Source of the DNA: Nemopilema nomurai
Taxonomy: Eukaryota; Cnidaria; Scyphozoa; Rhizostomeae; Rhizostomatidae
Direction of reading: 5' to 3'
DNA length: 64,000 bases
NCBI GenBank assembly: GCA_003864495.1
Contig: ML133387.1
Coordinates: forward strand, 352,634 to 416,633
In this document: positions 36,101 to 46,400 of the stretch, one piece after another
How positions within the stretch are numbered: position 1 is the first letter of the stretch
How the letters are laid out: the number at the start of each line of letters is the position of its first letter
Notes under the pieces: model-generated
Database searches by the model: none
What the model was told of the DNA's origin: nothing
Seen by the model: the letters and a program-made list of their open reading frames with translations, nothing else
Position numbers and translations under genes: made by a program

Positions 36101-37385
36101 AGTGGCAGCATGACTTTGGCAGGTTCATTTGCTAAGGGGGGCCTAGAATTCTTTTATTGGGATTCTCCAACAACACCCCAACCCCAAACCTCTCCACAGA
36201 CTTTTCTTCCTTCTACTTTAAGTTTGGAAGATGCAGACTGAGTATGTAAATAGCAGGATCCAGGAAGTCCACGCTGACTACATTTAGTGAAAGTGGAAGA
36301 GATCTACTGTAGATCTGTAGCTAGCAGTGGGGGTTTTAGGGACTTCGGGGCCTGGGGCCAAGATCATCGGCGGGGCCCTTGTTTGAGAGTTTCTTTCAGC
36401 CAATGCTCTTCTTCCAGTTTTCTGTTAACGTTGTTTTACCTGAAGGTGGTACCTTGCATTGTCCTAATTTTGCAAATTATATTTTTTCAGATTTCATACA
36501 GATTTTTCCTGGGAAAATAATTCATTTTACATAGAGACTGTGATTTCCTATGATTTCTTCCCGATTTATTCTTAGGTGTGGGGCTCCTTCTGGGTTATCA
36601 TAATCACAGAGCCTGGGGCCATGGCCCCCCTGGACCCCTAAAACCGCCACTGTCAGCCATATATATTTAAAGATCTTGAGGCCCTTCTTAGGTTTACTCA
36701 CCCTTTATTTGCATTATCTCAAGCAGCAATGACTAACTCTTGAAAAAGCTTTTTAAATTTGAAAAACTGAAAGCTTGACAGTTTGTTTGATTCCAGTTCT
36801 TGAGGATTGTTTCTTGTATCAAAGGATAGAATGGAAGGCTTGATGACATGATACGCGATGATAAAATATCAGTACCAGATTTTAGGATGGTGTTCCTATA
36901 AGAACCTTTTTGGTACACACCAGAGGTTTGGTGTTTCCCAACTTTATCTTAGTCTTTTTTTAATTCCCTCAGGACTGGGCTTGGAGAACGAGTTCCCAGT
37001 AAACCTCGACTTATCGTGCTGGCCACGCATGCGTGAACGCTTTACTGAGTGCTTCGCAACAAAATCACGAGAGGATTGGGAAGAAATATTCAAATCTAAA
37101 GACGCTTGCTTCATGCCAGTGCTGGATTTGGAAGAAGCTGCCACCGACCCACACAATGCTGCGAGGGATTCTTTTATGCAAAACCGAAACTCAAATAACA
37201 GACCAGAGCCTAGGCCAGCGCCGAAGTTGTCAAGAACCCCGGCACAAAATGACGGCAAACCCCAACCCGCCATTGGCGAGCACACTGTCGAGGTACTGGT
37301 CCAGGAGGGCTTCTCCCAAGCTGAGATTGAGCAGTTAATCAAGGAAAATGTTGTCAAGCAATATACCCCAACATCATCACTTTGA
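11833..37385 (+). CDS. AMACR: Alpha-methylacyl-CoA racemase (4 exons, 385 aa)
   Basis: Join of 11833-12163, 14772-14998, 32478-32664 and 36973-37385; phases agree and the protein is 385 aa, against about 382 aa in vertebrates. The enzyme epimerises the alpha-methyl carbon of branched acyl-CoAs and bile-acid intermediates so that beta-oxidation can proceed in peroxisomes and mitochondria. Family III CoA-transferase signatures: ELAPVP-type N-terminus ([21 protein letters not shown]), [27 protein letters not shown]. By recalled alignment the catalytic His is residue 124 (AGHD), the Asp is 154 (VADFAGG) and the Glu is 239 (GALEPKFY). The start is chosen at 11833 because it aligns with the family N-terminus and has a strong Kozak context (A at -3, G at +4). 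An in-frame ATG at 11761 could add 24 residues. The C-terminal Ser-Ser-Leu is only a weak PTS1-like tripeptide. Confidence 0.92.
12823..13160 (+). repeat. Direct repeat, copy 1 of 2 (about 340 bp)
   Basis: It is a close match to 13819-14159 in the same orientation. Both run from TGTGCCC..CTGTAATGTA through GGAGAAATCTTTCTTCAAAA and TTAATTTCTGTACATTTGCA to an AAGCTTATTG end. By eye the two are roughly 85-90% identical. Confidence 0.85.
13819..14159 (+). repeat. Direct repeat, copy 2 of 2 (about 340 bp)
   Basis: Second copy of the 12823-13160 segment, about 660 bp downstream of it. No terminal inverted repeats or target duplications stand out, so it is either an unannotated repeat family or an intragenic segmental duplication. 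Confidence 0.85.
14772..14998 (+). CDS. AMACR: AMACR exon 2
   Basis: It encodes about residues 111-186 and holds the catalytic His (AGHDINY) and Asp (NLVADFAGG). It ends in [10 protein letters not shown] before donor GTATGT at phase 0. Confidence 0.92.
20770..21060 (+). repeat. Purine-rich low-complexity tract
   Basis: Most bases are A or G on the + strand, with repeated AAAAGAAGAA, GAAAAAT and GGAAAAAG words. The complementary strand gives Phe/Leu/Ser-rich chance ORFs, which I do not treat as genes. Confidence 0.6.
21519..22221 (-). mobile_element. PIF/Harbinger-type deletion derivative with about 50-bp terminal inverted repeats
   Basis: The left end (AGCCCCGGCCAAACCAGCGC onward) and the reverse complement of the right end (AGCCCTGGCCAAACCAGCGC onward) agree over about 50 bases with roughly three differences. 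Both ends are flanked by TAA (21516-21518 and 22222-22224), the 3-bp TWA target duplication typical of PIF/Harbinger elements. Subterminal copies of the GGTTTGGCCACCC and ATGTTGGATG motifs occur near both ends. The interior carries a transposase N-terminal remnant on the - strand. At 703 bp it is non-autonomous. Confidence 0.85.
21863..22024 (-). pseudogene. Remnant of a Harbinger-family transposase N-terminus (53 codons)
   Basis: On the - strand an ATG at 22024-22022 opens a 53-codon frame that stops at 21863. It includes [20 protein letters not shown], which resembles the W-[IV]-[RK]-x-[RK]-x-x-x-G-x-[FY] region near the N-terminus of HARBI1-like nucleases. Everything downstream, including the DDE nuclease core, is missing. 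It is a deletion relic inside the 703-bp element. Confidence 0.6.
22770..23200 (+). repeat. 17-bp minisatellite, about 25 copies
   Basis: The tandem unit is about CCAAGAGAATTACCCCG, with variants CCAAGAGAATTCCCCCT and CCGAAAGAATTCCCCCT alternating along the array. Because 17 is not a multiple of 3, all frames read as Pro/Arg/Glu/Phe-rich repeats. The long ORFs on both strands here are products of the array. Confidence 0.9.
25867..25934 (+). repeat. Short tandem duplication (two copies of about 35 bp)
   Basis: The segment CTTTCAAATTGGCTCATACG followed by GTGGA occurs twice back to back, with slightly different 5' parts (CAGCTGT and CCGCTGC). Confidence 0.8.
26243..26614 (+). CDS. Unassigned cysteine-rich exon-like ORF inside AMACR intron 2
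   Basis: After an acceptor-like ttttag (ending 26242) an open frame of 123 codons runs to TGA at 26614. It holds about nine cysteines, with the spacing C-x3-C-x4-C-x2-C in the middle ([14 protein letters not shown]). The tail is basic ([14 protein letters not shown]). I do not recognise the family. There is no good ATG at the start, so it would be a terminal exon of a nested gene, or a decayed one. Composition and length make pure chance less likely but do not exclude it. Confidence 0.35.
   Translation, partial: HCSVGARKVPLVAQNTNAFVFHLYDVCRKEGFPRRVEVSQCHWECNKHWNCLDCIRDWVSEYLLAGTHADNCGRYPFKLIPVAMRDFIIKKLQTGTVLKENRTCRRGDKTKRRKSAKADLETV
26670..26877 (+). CDS. Second unassigned exon-like ORF next to the cysteine-rich ORF
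   Basis: It follows an acceptor-like aaag and a pyrimidine-rich stretch and reads 68 codons to TGA at 26875-26877. It contains [20 protein letters not shown], which could form an amphipathic helix. No family is recognised. It could be an alternative last exon of the same hypothetical nested gene, or chance. Confidence 0.2.
28371..28690 (+). repeat. Degenerate GAAT/GAAC tetranucleotide repeat
   Basis: About 320 bases are dominated by diverged GAAT, GAAC, GATG and GAGT words (for example GAATGAATGAGTGAATGAAT). This is an old, mutated microsatellite. Confidence 0.8.
29287..29314 (+). repeat. ATT microsatellite
   Basis: About nine ATT/TTA units in a row at intron position 29287-29314. Confidence 0.85.
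30642..30755 (+). repeat. Inverted-repeat arm 1 (promoter-like segment)
   Basis: It starts GTAGTAGGGTTGTATGTAGT, then has a TATATATAAATA stretch and a perfect CRE palindrome TGACGTCA (30728-30735). The reverse complement of 34192-34372 carries the same landmarks in the same order (GTAGTAGGATTGTATGTAGT; CTCGCTTTCACTATATAT; ATTAGTCAGTGAAT; ACGAGTAGCT). That copy has about 95 extra bases between the first two GTAGTAA words. Confidence 0.5.
32478..32664 (+). CDS. AMACR: AMACR exon 3
   Basis: It encodes about residues 187-248: VEGAAYL, then [16 protein letters not shown] and VGALEPKFY, highly typical of AMACR. It lies 17.5 kb from exon 2, and phases (0 in, 1 out) match its partners. Confidence 0.92.
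34192..34372 (-). repeat. Inverted-repeat arm 2, facing arm 1 across AMACR exon 3
   Basis: Its reverse complement aligns with 30642-30755 (see there), with about 70% identity by eye over the distal part and 21 of 22 bases over the GTAGTAGG..TAGTAA core. A short - strand frame of 49 codons with a hydrophobic middle ([17 protein letters not shown]) starts near 34422 and overlaps it. I cannot tell whether it is coding. Confidence 0.5.
35841..35894 (+). repeat. 18-bp tandem repeat, three copies
   Basis: The unit GAAGGGCAGCATGTGAAG is repeated three times with single-base changes. A looser GTGGCAGCAT word recurs about 110 and 210 bases downstream. Confidence 0.85.
36325..36652. mobile_element. 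hAT-like MITE (328 bp)
   Basis: The left end is CAGTGGGGGTTTTAGGGAC and the right end, reverse-complemented, is CAGTGGCGGTTTTAGGGGTC. A GCCTGGGGCC word follows near each end. CAGTGGCG-type termini are typical of hAT-derived MITEs. The flanking octamers (GTAGCTAG and TCAGCCAT) agree at only half the positions, so an 8-bp target duplication is not clear. There is no coding capacity. Confidence 0.65.
36973..37385 (+). CDS. AMACR: AMACR exon 4 and stop
   Basis: It encodes residues 249-385. Visible motifs are the [13 protein letters not shown] strand, the [11 protein letters not shown] segment and the [16 protein letters not shown]-terminal helix. The stop TGA is at 37383-37385. The only poly(A)-like signal I noticed is a distant ATTAAA near 37915. 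Confidence 0.92.
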
Positions 37386-38036
37386 TTGTAGTATCTGCCT
37401 AACTGTATTTGTTTTTCGCGCATTTTGAAAAAGTTTCTGTTATAAGGACGTGTGCCCTTTCATTGTAAGGTAAGGGATCAATGTATGTGATGATCAATTT
37501 TTAAATGTAGTTTTGGCGAATTATTTTCCAACATGAAACAGATGTTGTTTTAGTGGACAACATTCAATCTATTGTAAAAATCTTTCTTTGATTGATCGCA
37601 CGTTGGTAAATACTAACCCAATCGTGAAATTATTTTATTCAAGGCGTTTGGAGCCCCTTTTGGAAGCATGTCCTTTTAGGAACATGTCCTTTGTCTTTTG
37701 TCCTCAATGCATCGTCCGTTAGGAACGCCTGTTGCTGTTGTTAACTTGTTCAACACGATGCGCTATAGCTATCGTCATGTATGTTTTAGTTATGCATCCT
37801 GTATCAATCTGTGCAGCCAACCCTAGCAATTTTATAAAGCATAAAGTGATAGTGTTTATACTGAGGGACTTCTGTTTATGGCTGATTGCCCAGCATTAGT
37901 ACCGCCAACCGCCTATTAAAGAGACCCTAGTAGACATCACACATGTAAACACAATTCTGTGGCAACACCAGGTCCCAACCAAGGTGGTCGTAAGATAAAA
38001 GTCCCAAGCAAGGGAGAATGGAGCACCTTTTGTTTA

Positions 38037-38051
38037 GGGGGGGGGGGGGGG
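38037..38051 (+). repeat. Poly-G run of 15
   Basis: Fifteen consecutive G bases, likely polymorphic and a possible assembly error point. Confidence 0.9.
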
Positions 38052-38725
38052 CTAGAGAGTGCCGCTGCAAATCACCTTCTACTGAATGGATGGTGATTCA
38101 CCAGAACAAACCTGGCCCCAAGATATTTTAAAGCGAAACAAATAGGGGTAGGCCAATTTACATGTTGCGTATAGTTTTATTGCTCTTTTGTTGAAGTATT
38201 TCAAGGCACTTCGCCTTTGATTTGTTAATCGCTGGGCTATTCAATATTCTCTTGTTTTGTCTTAAATAGTTCCATGATCTGCGGTCAAGATGTAGCTGAC
38301 GCCTGCGCGAATGATCAAGTGCACTACATGTACAATGGAAACGAATAGGTGTATTTCATTGACAGAAAGACAACTGTGTCTTTCGTGGTTTTTCCATTCT
38401 TAGCTACTTTTCTTTCTTCTACTTTGTTTACGGCCATTATCAGAGTTTTATGATAGCTATTGCATCTTGATTAGAATTAAGAAACAATCGTCCCCAACCC
38501 CTGACTCTGTCAATTATAGACTATTGCTATGGTTGTGTGCTCTTAAAAGGCTCTGTTATCCATGTTTGTGCTTGAAGAACTCTTTCGTTTCCTTACCAAA
38601 GCCACCCGGCCTCTTATTAAGCCAAGAGAATTTCATTTTCGTTTTTTTGTGAACTCCAACTTTGACGTTGTCCTAATGAAGAGCAAACCCATCTGGATCC
38701 CTTGCCTGGCTAAAACTAGGCCAGC

Positions 38726-38831
38726 TTCCTTGTGACATGATATGTGCCAAGCAGTAACTTAACCCAGTGTCTCTCAATTTCCTTGTGACATGATATGTGC
38801 CAAGCATTATCTCGACGCCGTGTTATTTACC
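38726..38831 (+). repeat. Imperfect 53-bp tandem duplication
   Basis: The 28 bases from TTCCTTGTGACATGATATGT onward recur exactly 53 bases downstream. The rest of the unit is recognisable but diverged. Confidence 0.75.
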
Positions 38832-41800
38832 TTTAAGACAGTTGGCCACCATGCTTTCTAGACCACTTGCCTTCGCTAAGGGTCTGGAAGCAGGTATTTT
38901 CGCTGCATATTGTGCTTGTACTACCCTGGGTACCAGACTCGCGGTATGCTTGTACAGACACGGCTACAGTCTAAAACACTGATAAACACTTGAAGCACTT
39001 GAAGCTGCTAGGCGGAGACCTTCATCAAAAATAGGCTCAGAATGTAGCCAGAATGGCCTTTTACAAGTAGAGACTTGACACTAACACAGCGAGTTGTTCC
39101 AAAATAGACTCGAACTTCTGCATGTTGGATTAGTAATGACGTGGTTGGTTTAACAGCGCTGTGGCTCAACCTTTGATTTTCAAACGCAGTACGTCCACTG
39201 TAACAAACCAAGAAAGGTTTCTCAACAGACAATCGTCATAACATTCCGGACACTATTTGCCAGACACCAGGCTCTGAACGCCATGACAGCTGTTGCTTTG
39301 CTTGGTTAATATAGACCAGCAATCTACTTTTTCTGTAGTACTTCCCTCTTGATCCAAGCTACAGCTGTTACTTCATCGAGGAGCATTTGAGCTTTCTGTC
39401 TATGCAACTATGGATTTCCTTATGCCTGCCAAATGTGTTGGAACACTAGCAACAGTTCCTCGACTCCCAACCTTCAAACCCCTTTTATCCACCCTCCCAC
39501 CTAAAAATAATTCTGTCCTGCTGCCAATATTTTGCTCCCAATCTCAATATTCTCCATATTGACTGGCAGATGTTACCGAGAGCGATTTGGAAGGAGAAGG
39601 GAAGCTAACAGCGCACGGGGTGTCAAATAAATGAGAAAATACAGAAACGGGGTAGAAAATGCTGGGGTGTTCTAAGGACTTTCGGCAGAAATTGTAACTC
39701 CCTGTTAAATTTATACATTTTTCATAGAGCATTTTCTCAGTTGACAATTAGTTATGCTCCAGCCCGACACCAACATGAAAGAACAAGCTTATGCGACATA
39801 TTGGAAGGGTGTAAAGTGTGTTTACGCAATTGAACACATATAACAACACATCTCAACATGGCGGAATAAACCATATAATCAACAAAATTGGCATTACATT
39901 ACAAATTAGCATAAACGCTAGCAACCGTTATGTTTCTCACAATTGCCGTTTCTCACAAGAGGTTTAATAAATCTTTGGATGGTCAGTATACACGGGATTA
40001 TACACAATTTTCCCCAATCCTAACTGATAGCCAGGCAACCTGGTAAAATGTCTCTAATCTTCTGGCAATTTTTTGTTTCTGGGCGTAATATTTCGAATTC
40101 TCCTATTCGTGATGTGGAAAATGTGACGTACATTAGGCGTTTTTTTCTAATCCAAACGTTGATGAGATATATTTATTCACAAATGAAGTGAGGAATAAAA
40201 AAGCGTCTGTTGGTCAATTTTGAGTCAACTGTCTGTACCGTAACTTACCCCCGGTTGTTGTACAATTTTCGACCATGAAGGATGATATACCACAATGAGG
40301 AAAGGAAAGAAGGTGCAGAGCTTTGCCGAATTCTACAAATACGGAAGATGTAGACAAACAGTGTTATGCTTTAAAGTACGAAGGATCGACATGAGTGACC
40401 GACCGACATGAAGATAGATCCATTGCGCGGCTTGGCCAAACGCCCAATGATAAATATGTTGATACTGTTCTGTGAGGAGAAACCTCCTGGGTACCCACTA
40501 CCAATCATTGTCTTGCTAGAACTGAAGTTTAGACTAAAGCCAAAAGGTTTATAGAAAACACTAACAACAGGAAAGTTTGTTGGATGTTACCCCATCCTAC
40601 CTACACCATCAATTAACTGCGCTTCTCAACAAATTGGGAGTCAAAACATTGGAATCCCACGGACTTCCCTCGCGAAAGAGCTTTCTCCCTAATGATAGGA
40701 TAGGCCGTTTGTAATCCTGGTTGCACGACTCTCCAGTGACCCAAATTTGTAAATCATGTGATTGCAAGTTTTAAGAGGGCTAGTGAGACAATGAGAAAGT
40801 TTCGAATTCCCTTTGTCGCTCCTAATCTTGAAAACGGGAAGAATGCCAGGAATTACAAACATCTCCAATGCTTTATGGTCTGTCGGCTGGTTGACTGGGA
40901 AATTTACAAGAAATGAATGTCTGTCGTTGTAAACTAACTATGGGAACGCTAAATTCAATGGAACAAGCAGCAGGCTACAAAGACCCTGCCTGAAAAGAAA
41001 ACAAAACTTGGAAGTCGACGTCGGAATCTTCGCTCATCATGCTTCGTTTCAGCAGTTTCATGGGCCACGCCCCTGTCTAGAAAACATTCTCCTTTCACCT
41101 ATTGTTTTTGTTTTTAATGTAACTGTTGAGATCAAAATGCAAAGGAAAGTGTAATGTTTTGCGAGCTTGTTGACTATCAAGTGGATGCAAGACTCACAAT
41201 ATTCAACCCTGGCCTTCTCTTACTCTTTGCAATAACCTAAAGCAGCAATACGCTGGAATATTCCAGCAAAGCGCGCTACTGACTCGTATATTAGAAATGA
41301 TTCTCAATGAATACATTTTCTCACGTACGTCGATACTATTAATTACTCATTCACGCGGCGGTGCTTTTCGTCCTTCTATTATCTGGCTGCCCATTCATAA
41401 ATCATAGTACTCTGCCCTACCAATCGACGAGACACTCGAATGTTCTCAAGCAGCCGAGTAAACAAACAAAACGTGATCCTGTGGTTGATTGCTGTTTCTT
41501 TCCGAATGTTTAGAATTTGTATTTCAAATGCAAATGCCACCTGACAACGTGACTCATACATCTACCAAACACGCACCTGCCGTGTCTATATAGCAGTTTC
41601 CACAGCAATCTGAATGCTTCTTGGTGGATAATCGTTCTTCCCATTCTGCAGCTTGTTTTGCTCAAAATTATCACCCTTTAAAGGAGACGCTTTGAATGCC
41701 TGGCCTTCTGCATGACTTCAACTTCTTAGGGGTACACAGGGGCTACAAGGGAGCAAACCCTAGGCTAAAACAAAATTTTCCACAATTTGTCAACAGTCTG

Positions 41801-43282
41801 TCTTCGTCAGTGCTTTTTCTTTCATCGCTCGTAACCTATCTGGCCACGATTTTTCTTAATTAGGGTTTTAAGCACAGAGTATCTAGCATTTTCAGAAAGC
41901 TACCTCCCCTAACGGTAAATGTTTCTTTTTCTTGGGGGAAATTTGATAATAATCTGCATTCTTCCATATATGCTGATATATCTCAAGGAACAAATTTTTG
42001 CCAAGTGCCTAGTAGACTGAACCTCCTGATTTTTAGAAGATTTTTCAACTTAGCTACTCGGTTAGCAAAGAACATCTACCAGAAGCTACTTAATTGGAGT
42101 TTTGATTACGAAAGAAAAGAATCTTTCTGGGCCTCTTTTTCCAAGCCGGTGATATGATTCTGACGACCCATAGGAAAATCATTGACTGTCCTAAAAATCG
42201 GTATAAGAAATTGCAGAGACATTCGATTGGTGTAAATCAGGTAGCTCATAAAAGGTCCGAATTCCACGTGATGACGAGAAAGTGACATAATTATGGCCGA
42301 AGAGGACATTGCCATTATCTGTTGTTTCTTACTTTTCTTACTTTTCACAATAGCAAGAAACATAATTTTGCATATGTAAGGAACTTTTTCTTCCGACAGA
42401 GTATGAAAACTCCCGAGATTTATCAAAAGCTGAGAAAAATTTAAAGCCAGTCGTTTATCTAAAAATCTAGAATATTTTGAAAAATGTATTATATTATTCA
42501 CACTCTGAGGTGTCGGACAAATAGTGTTTGAGTATGCAAAAAATTGTGTTTCCACTTTTTCTTGTCATTATGAAGTTTTCTAGCACCAAACATTTTGTAA
42601 GCATGCTGAAATTAGTTCATGCCCGTAGAAGTATCGAAAAATTCAGAGCTGCAACAGATTCTATTATTCGCAAGTGAACATTTATGGTCTTCTTTAGGCC
42701 CTAGCTACTATAAATACCCTTCAAGTTTCACGTACCTATATCTGTTATGTATCAAACTATGGCGCTTCTATCCAAAGCAATACTACTGAAGCTCATATGG
42801 CCTACGTTGTATGTCAAGCTTCTTTTCTTCGTGGAATGGAAAGCACTATTTCTTCCTTATTCATACATTTCTGCATAAAATTAGCAAAAAAGTTGTAATG
42901 CTTCGCCGGAGGAGCGTTCATTCACAAGTTGAAATTTATTCTACGGTTGATAATTTATGCGTTCGGGCGGGCGATACTGATCAAGTGGTCACTCAGTGCG
43001 ATTTAATTTATGTCAATTATGTATGCATTGTAAAACAATAGAATATGTCATGACGTAGTGGCATGACCCGCCAACTAAAATTTATTCGTCTGTTTTCGTA
43101 AATGAACTTTGCGTAGTACAGGAGTGCTGTTGGATGAACGACTTCGTCGTCGGAATCGTGTTTCCACATGCATGGTGCGCGTTCAGAAGCAAAACATGGA
43201 TTTGTTATTGTCGTAGATTGTTCTAAGATATAAAATCAAGAGTTTATTTGGATCTGATCAGAGGTTTTTAGTCAAGACTTTG

Positions 43283-43436
43283 ATGAAAGCGGCCAAGCTT
43301 GGCAAGATGGGCTGTTGTTGCCAGTCACTTGCCAAATGCTTTGGTGTGTGGCTATGGTGGACTTTGTTCGCTAGAATATACGTATATGGTGACCTCAGCT
43401 TATCTATATCACAGGAACATTTAAAGTCAGACCTTA
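43283..43436 (+). CDS. RYK: Receptor kinase exon 1: signal peptide and start of ectodomain
   Basis: It encodes the hydrophobic leader and [15 protein letters not shown]. The GTAAGT donor at 43437 gives phase 1. An alternative start at 43307 (AAGATGG context) removes eight residues and leaves a more typical signal peptide. Confidence 0.65.
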
Positions 43437-46400
43437 GTAAGTATCTTCATTGCAAGATAAAGCATTTTGATTCGATTTGAATAAATTGATGATTTTTGAA
43501 ATGTGAACTGATTATGCCACTGAGTTGTTTTGCCACCCAACAGCACGTGATTTTACGTTGTTTCGTAATTTTCATGTAGATCTCGACTTTGGCTTCGATA
43601 TTTATTTGATTGAGAATGGAAAAGTTCAAACACTTTATCAGTTCCCGAAGTCACTGTACAATTTGCTGGCACCTTTACCAACAAATGCAAACGAATTGCA
43701 ACTAACTTGGCTATCGCACCCTAAGGTAAGTCGGCCATTTTTCTATTACAGTGTTTAGGGGTTGGCTTCTCACCCACAGGAGACATCCGCTCTGTCTGCC
43801 GACAGAATCGATGTCTACCGATAGATCTTTTATTAACCGTTTCTTTCTAAAAGAACTCTCTATTTTTTTAATTTATTTTGATCATAGTTTATTGGCGTAA
43901 TATCCGAATTTATTTCGAGGTTTCAAATTCAGGCTAGGCCTTACCCTAGTATCCAGCTCAATGTCGGAAGTACTATCACCTTAGGGGTGAAGTTGTCTGA
44001 GTTTACTTGTAGAAATTTTCATATCGGACTGTTCAGCCAAGGAAAAAACATAGTATAGTTTGAGATCAGTGTTCCTAATTTGCAGTCACAACATTTCTCG
44101 GCAAGCGAGAAGATAGGAAGACTTTCGTGTTCGCTGTTATTGGGTTGCAAAGATAGGAAGTATCGCTCAGCACAGAAATCGCACCACTTTACTGCTGAAA
44201 TACATTTTGATTGGCCTTTCATTTACTTGATTTTCTGAAGTCATTCATACTGTGCTGGCCGGAACAACAACGGGCGACTGTGATGAATTATTTATCATGA
44301 AAACAACCTGGATATGAAAGTTAATAGAAATCGTAGTGTCCACGCAATTTGTAGACACTTCTAAGTCATCGAAATGGTTTAAAGGATGCTACATCTTGAA
44401 AATTTTATTGTGTATGGTGCTTTTTGTGCGATATTATGGTTGGACAGGCCATATTAGTGTGTTATGAGAATGTTTTCCGTAGTGTAGTACGTTACCAATG
44501 CGACGTTTCTGACCGGCCCTCATTGTTATCATCAACTCACAGAAATACCGCTGTTTTCTTCCTTTCTTTTCACAAAATTGTTCTTATTGGTTGACCTGTT
44601 GTGAACATATAGGGTCTTTCGAGATAGACTACTGTTTCTCTTGATTATTCACAACATACCAAATTGTTCCACAGTTCCCTTGGCGATGCGTTGCACAAAA
44701 GTATACCAATCACGATGACGCCTGTGTTATATTTACAAAGTATTTTCAGGAGGAATGCCCCAGAAACTATAAGAACTGAAATTAGTTGTATGAATAATAA
44801 TAAAATGGTATCAAAGCTAGTTTGCTCGGAATTACACCTTGATTTTGATATTGTGAAAGCTGCAAGCGACAACATAGCATATTTGTTAGGTTCCTCTTGC
44901 ACCGCGCTCAAAATATAGGTGGGAAAGCGAGTGGCACAGAGTCATGTGAGCTTGTCTTGTGTCAAATAAGAGGTGTTGACTTTGAATTCACCACAAAATA
45001 TCTAAATAACTCTCCATTTTATCACAAGTTACATAAAGACGTCAGATACATTGTTCAACCAGAATACCCAACTACTTTGCAAACATAGACTTCTGAAGCA
45101 CTTTCACTGACCTATAAACTGAATGTTTCACTAATTTGGGTTTATTGCTATTGGTGGCACCATGCAATACCAAGTTCTTTTCTTTTCTTTCAAACAGGAA
45201 TATTCCACTTTTGAATAACCTGATTGTTTCCCATAGGCTGGTAATTTTTCCTTCCAATAGTCCCATCAGTAGCATTGTCAGATAACTGTCATCAACCACT
45301 TCCTAGAAGGCAGTTGTTTTGCTTCCTCTATTTAAGCATGGACCCATTCATTTAAAGGTAGATAATGATTTCCTCTCCAAAGAATAAAGGGGAATATTTA
45401 ATAGAGCATCAGTACAACAATATTATTTGGGCTCATCAAGATCCTGTAGTAACAATTAAAGCATATGTTTCTATTGATTATGTGATCAAGGTTAATCGCT
45501 TTGGTAATTATTCATTTTTCCTGGCCTGATGGACAAAATTTGAACCTGAATACCAACATTAGTGCAGAAAGACACATGATAATTAAAGTGTAAAGGTATA
45601 ATTTAAAGGTTGACAGACATTTTTATTTTTGACACAAGAAACCTTTTCCTTTGACCTAATAATTGAATCTGATTCACTCTGTTTCCTTTTTCAGAATTAT
45701 CAGTATTCTATCAGCGTGTCATCCAGTGATCCGAATGTTGCTTCCATCTATGCCTTATTGCCTTTGAAAGGAAAGGTTCCAACATATCATGACGGTAATG
45801 TCCTCTATATTTTTCTGTAATGTATACATTTTTCATCAAAATCTGTTTTGTTATTTAGAAATGTGTATGAATGTATATTGATAGGCGATTTTCATATATA
45901 TGATAGGGGGATACTTTCTCAACAAATTGTTATCATGTTTTTAATTTTTAGTGCATAAATAAGTATTCCACTTAATAATGTGTCCCTTAATAATAAATTG
46001 ATGTCCCTTGATTGTTTTTTCTAGAATTTTTCTTGAAGTTTCCTTGCACTGGAAAGAAAAGAGGGATAACCAAACTCCAATTCTCAGCTAATTTCACGCA
46101 GAAAGGAGTTTTAACTCAACATCTTGACTTGTATGTCAAAAAAGAATGCATTTTAAGTGAGTATTTTCTGTTTGTTTAAGGATGTGTAAATTCTGAAAAA
46201 GGGTAGATACACATTTATTGATGAAAACCATGTGATTTCCTTGCTGGCTTGTTGGCTTTCAAACATTCTTGCTGGCTTTGTCAAACTATCTACAACCTTC
46301 ACATATATCTTTATTACTTTGCTAAAAATCTTCACTTTTAGTTAGTAAGCCATAATTTTGTCATGTTCAAGCTTCAGACTTCTTTCAGTAAGTCAAAGGC

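Larger units (their letters stand above)
32665..36972. other. AMACR intron 3
   Basis: A 4.3-kb GT-AG intron holding one arm of the inverted repeat, an 18-bp tandem triplet and a hAT-like MITE. I recognised no further genes. Confidence 0.75.
37386..43282. other. Intergenic region between AMACR and the receptor kinase gene
   Basis: About 5.9 kb with no recognised gene on either strand. It holds a 15-G run (38037-38051) and a 53-bp imperfect tandem duplication (38726-38831). The 149-codon - strand frame at 42106-42555 has no recognisable motif. Confidence 0.6.

Noticed and set aside
42106..42555. 149-codon - strand ORF between AMACR and the receptor kinase gene
   Set aside because: No recognised motif, AT-rich composition, no splice or start context; judged a chance frame.
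43283..43306. First ATG of the receptor kinase as the certain start
   Set aside because: The ATG at 43307 has a better context and gives a cleaner signal peptide. I report the longer form but do not treat it as settled.
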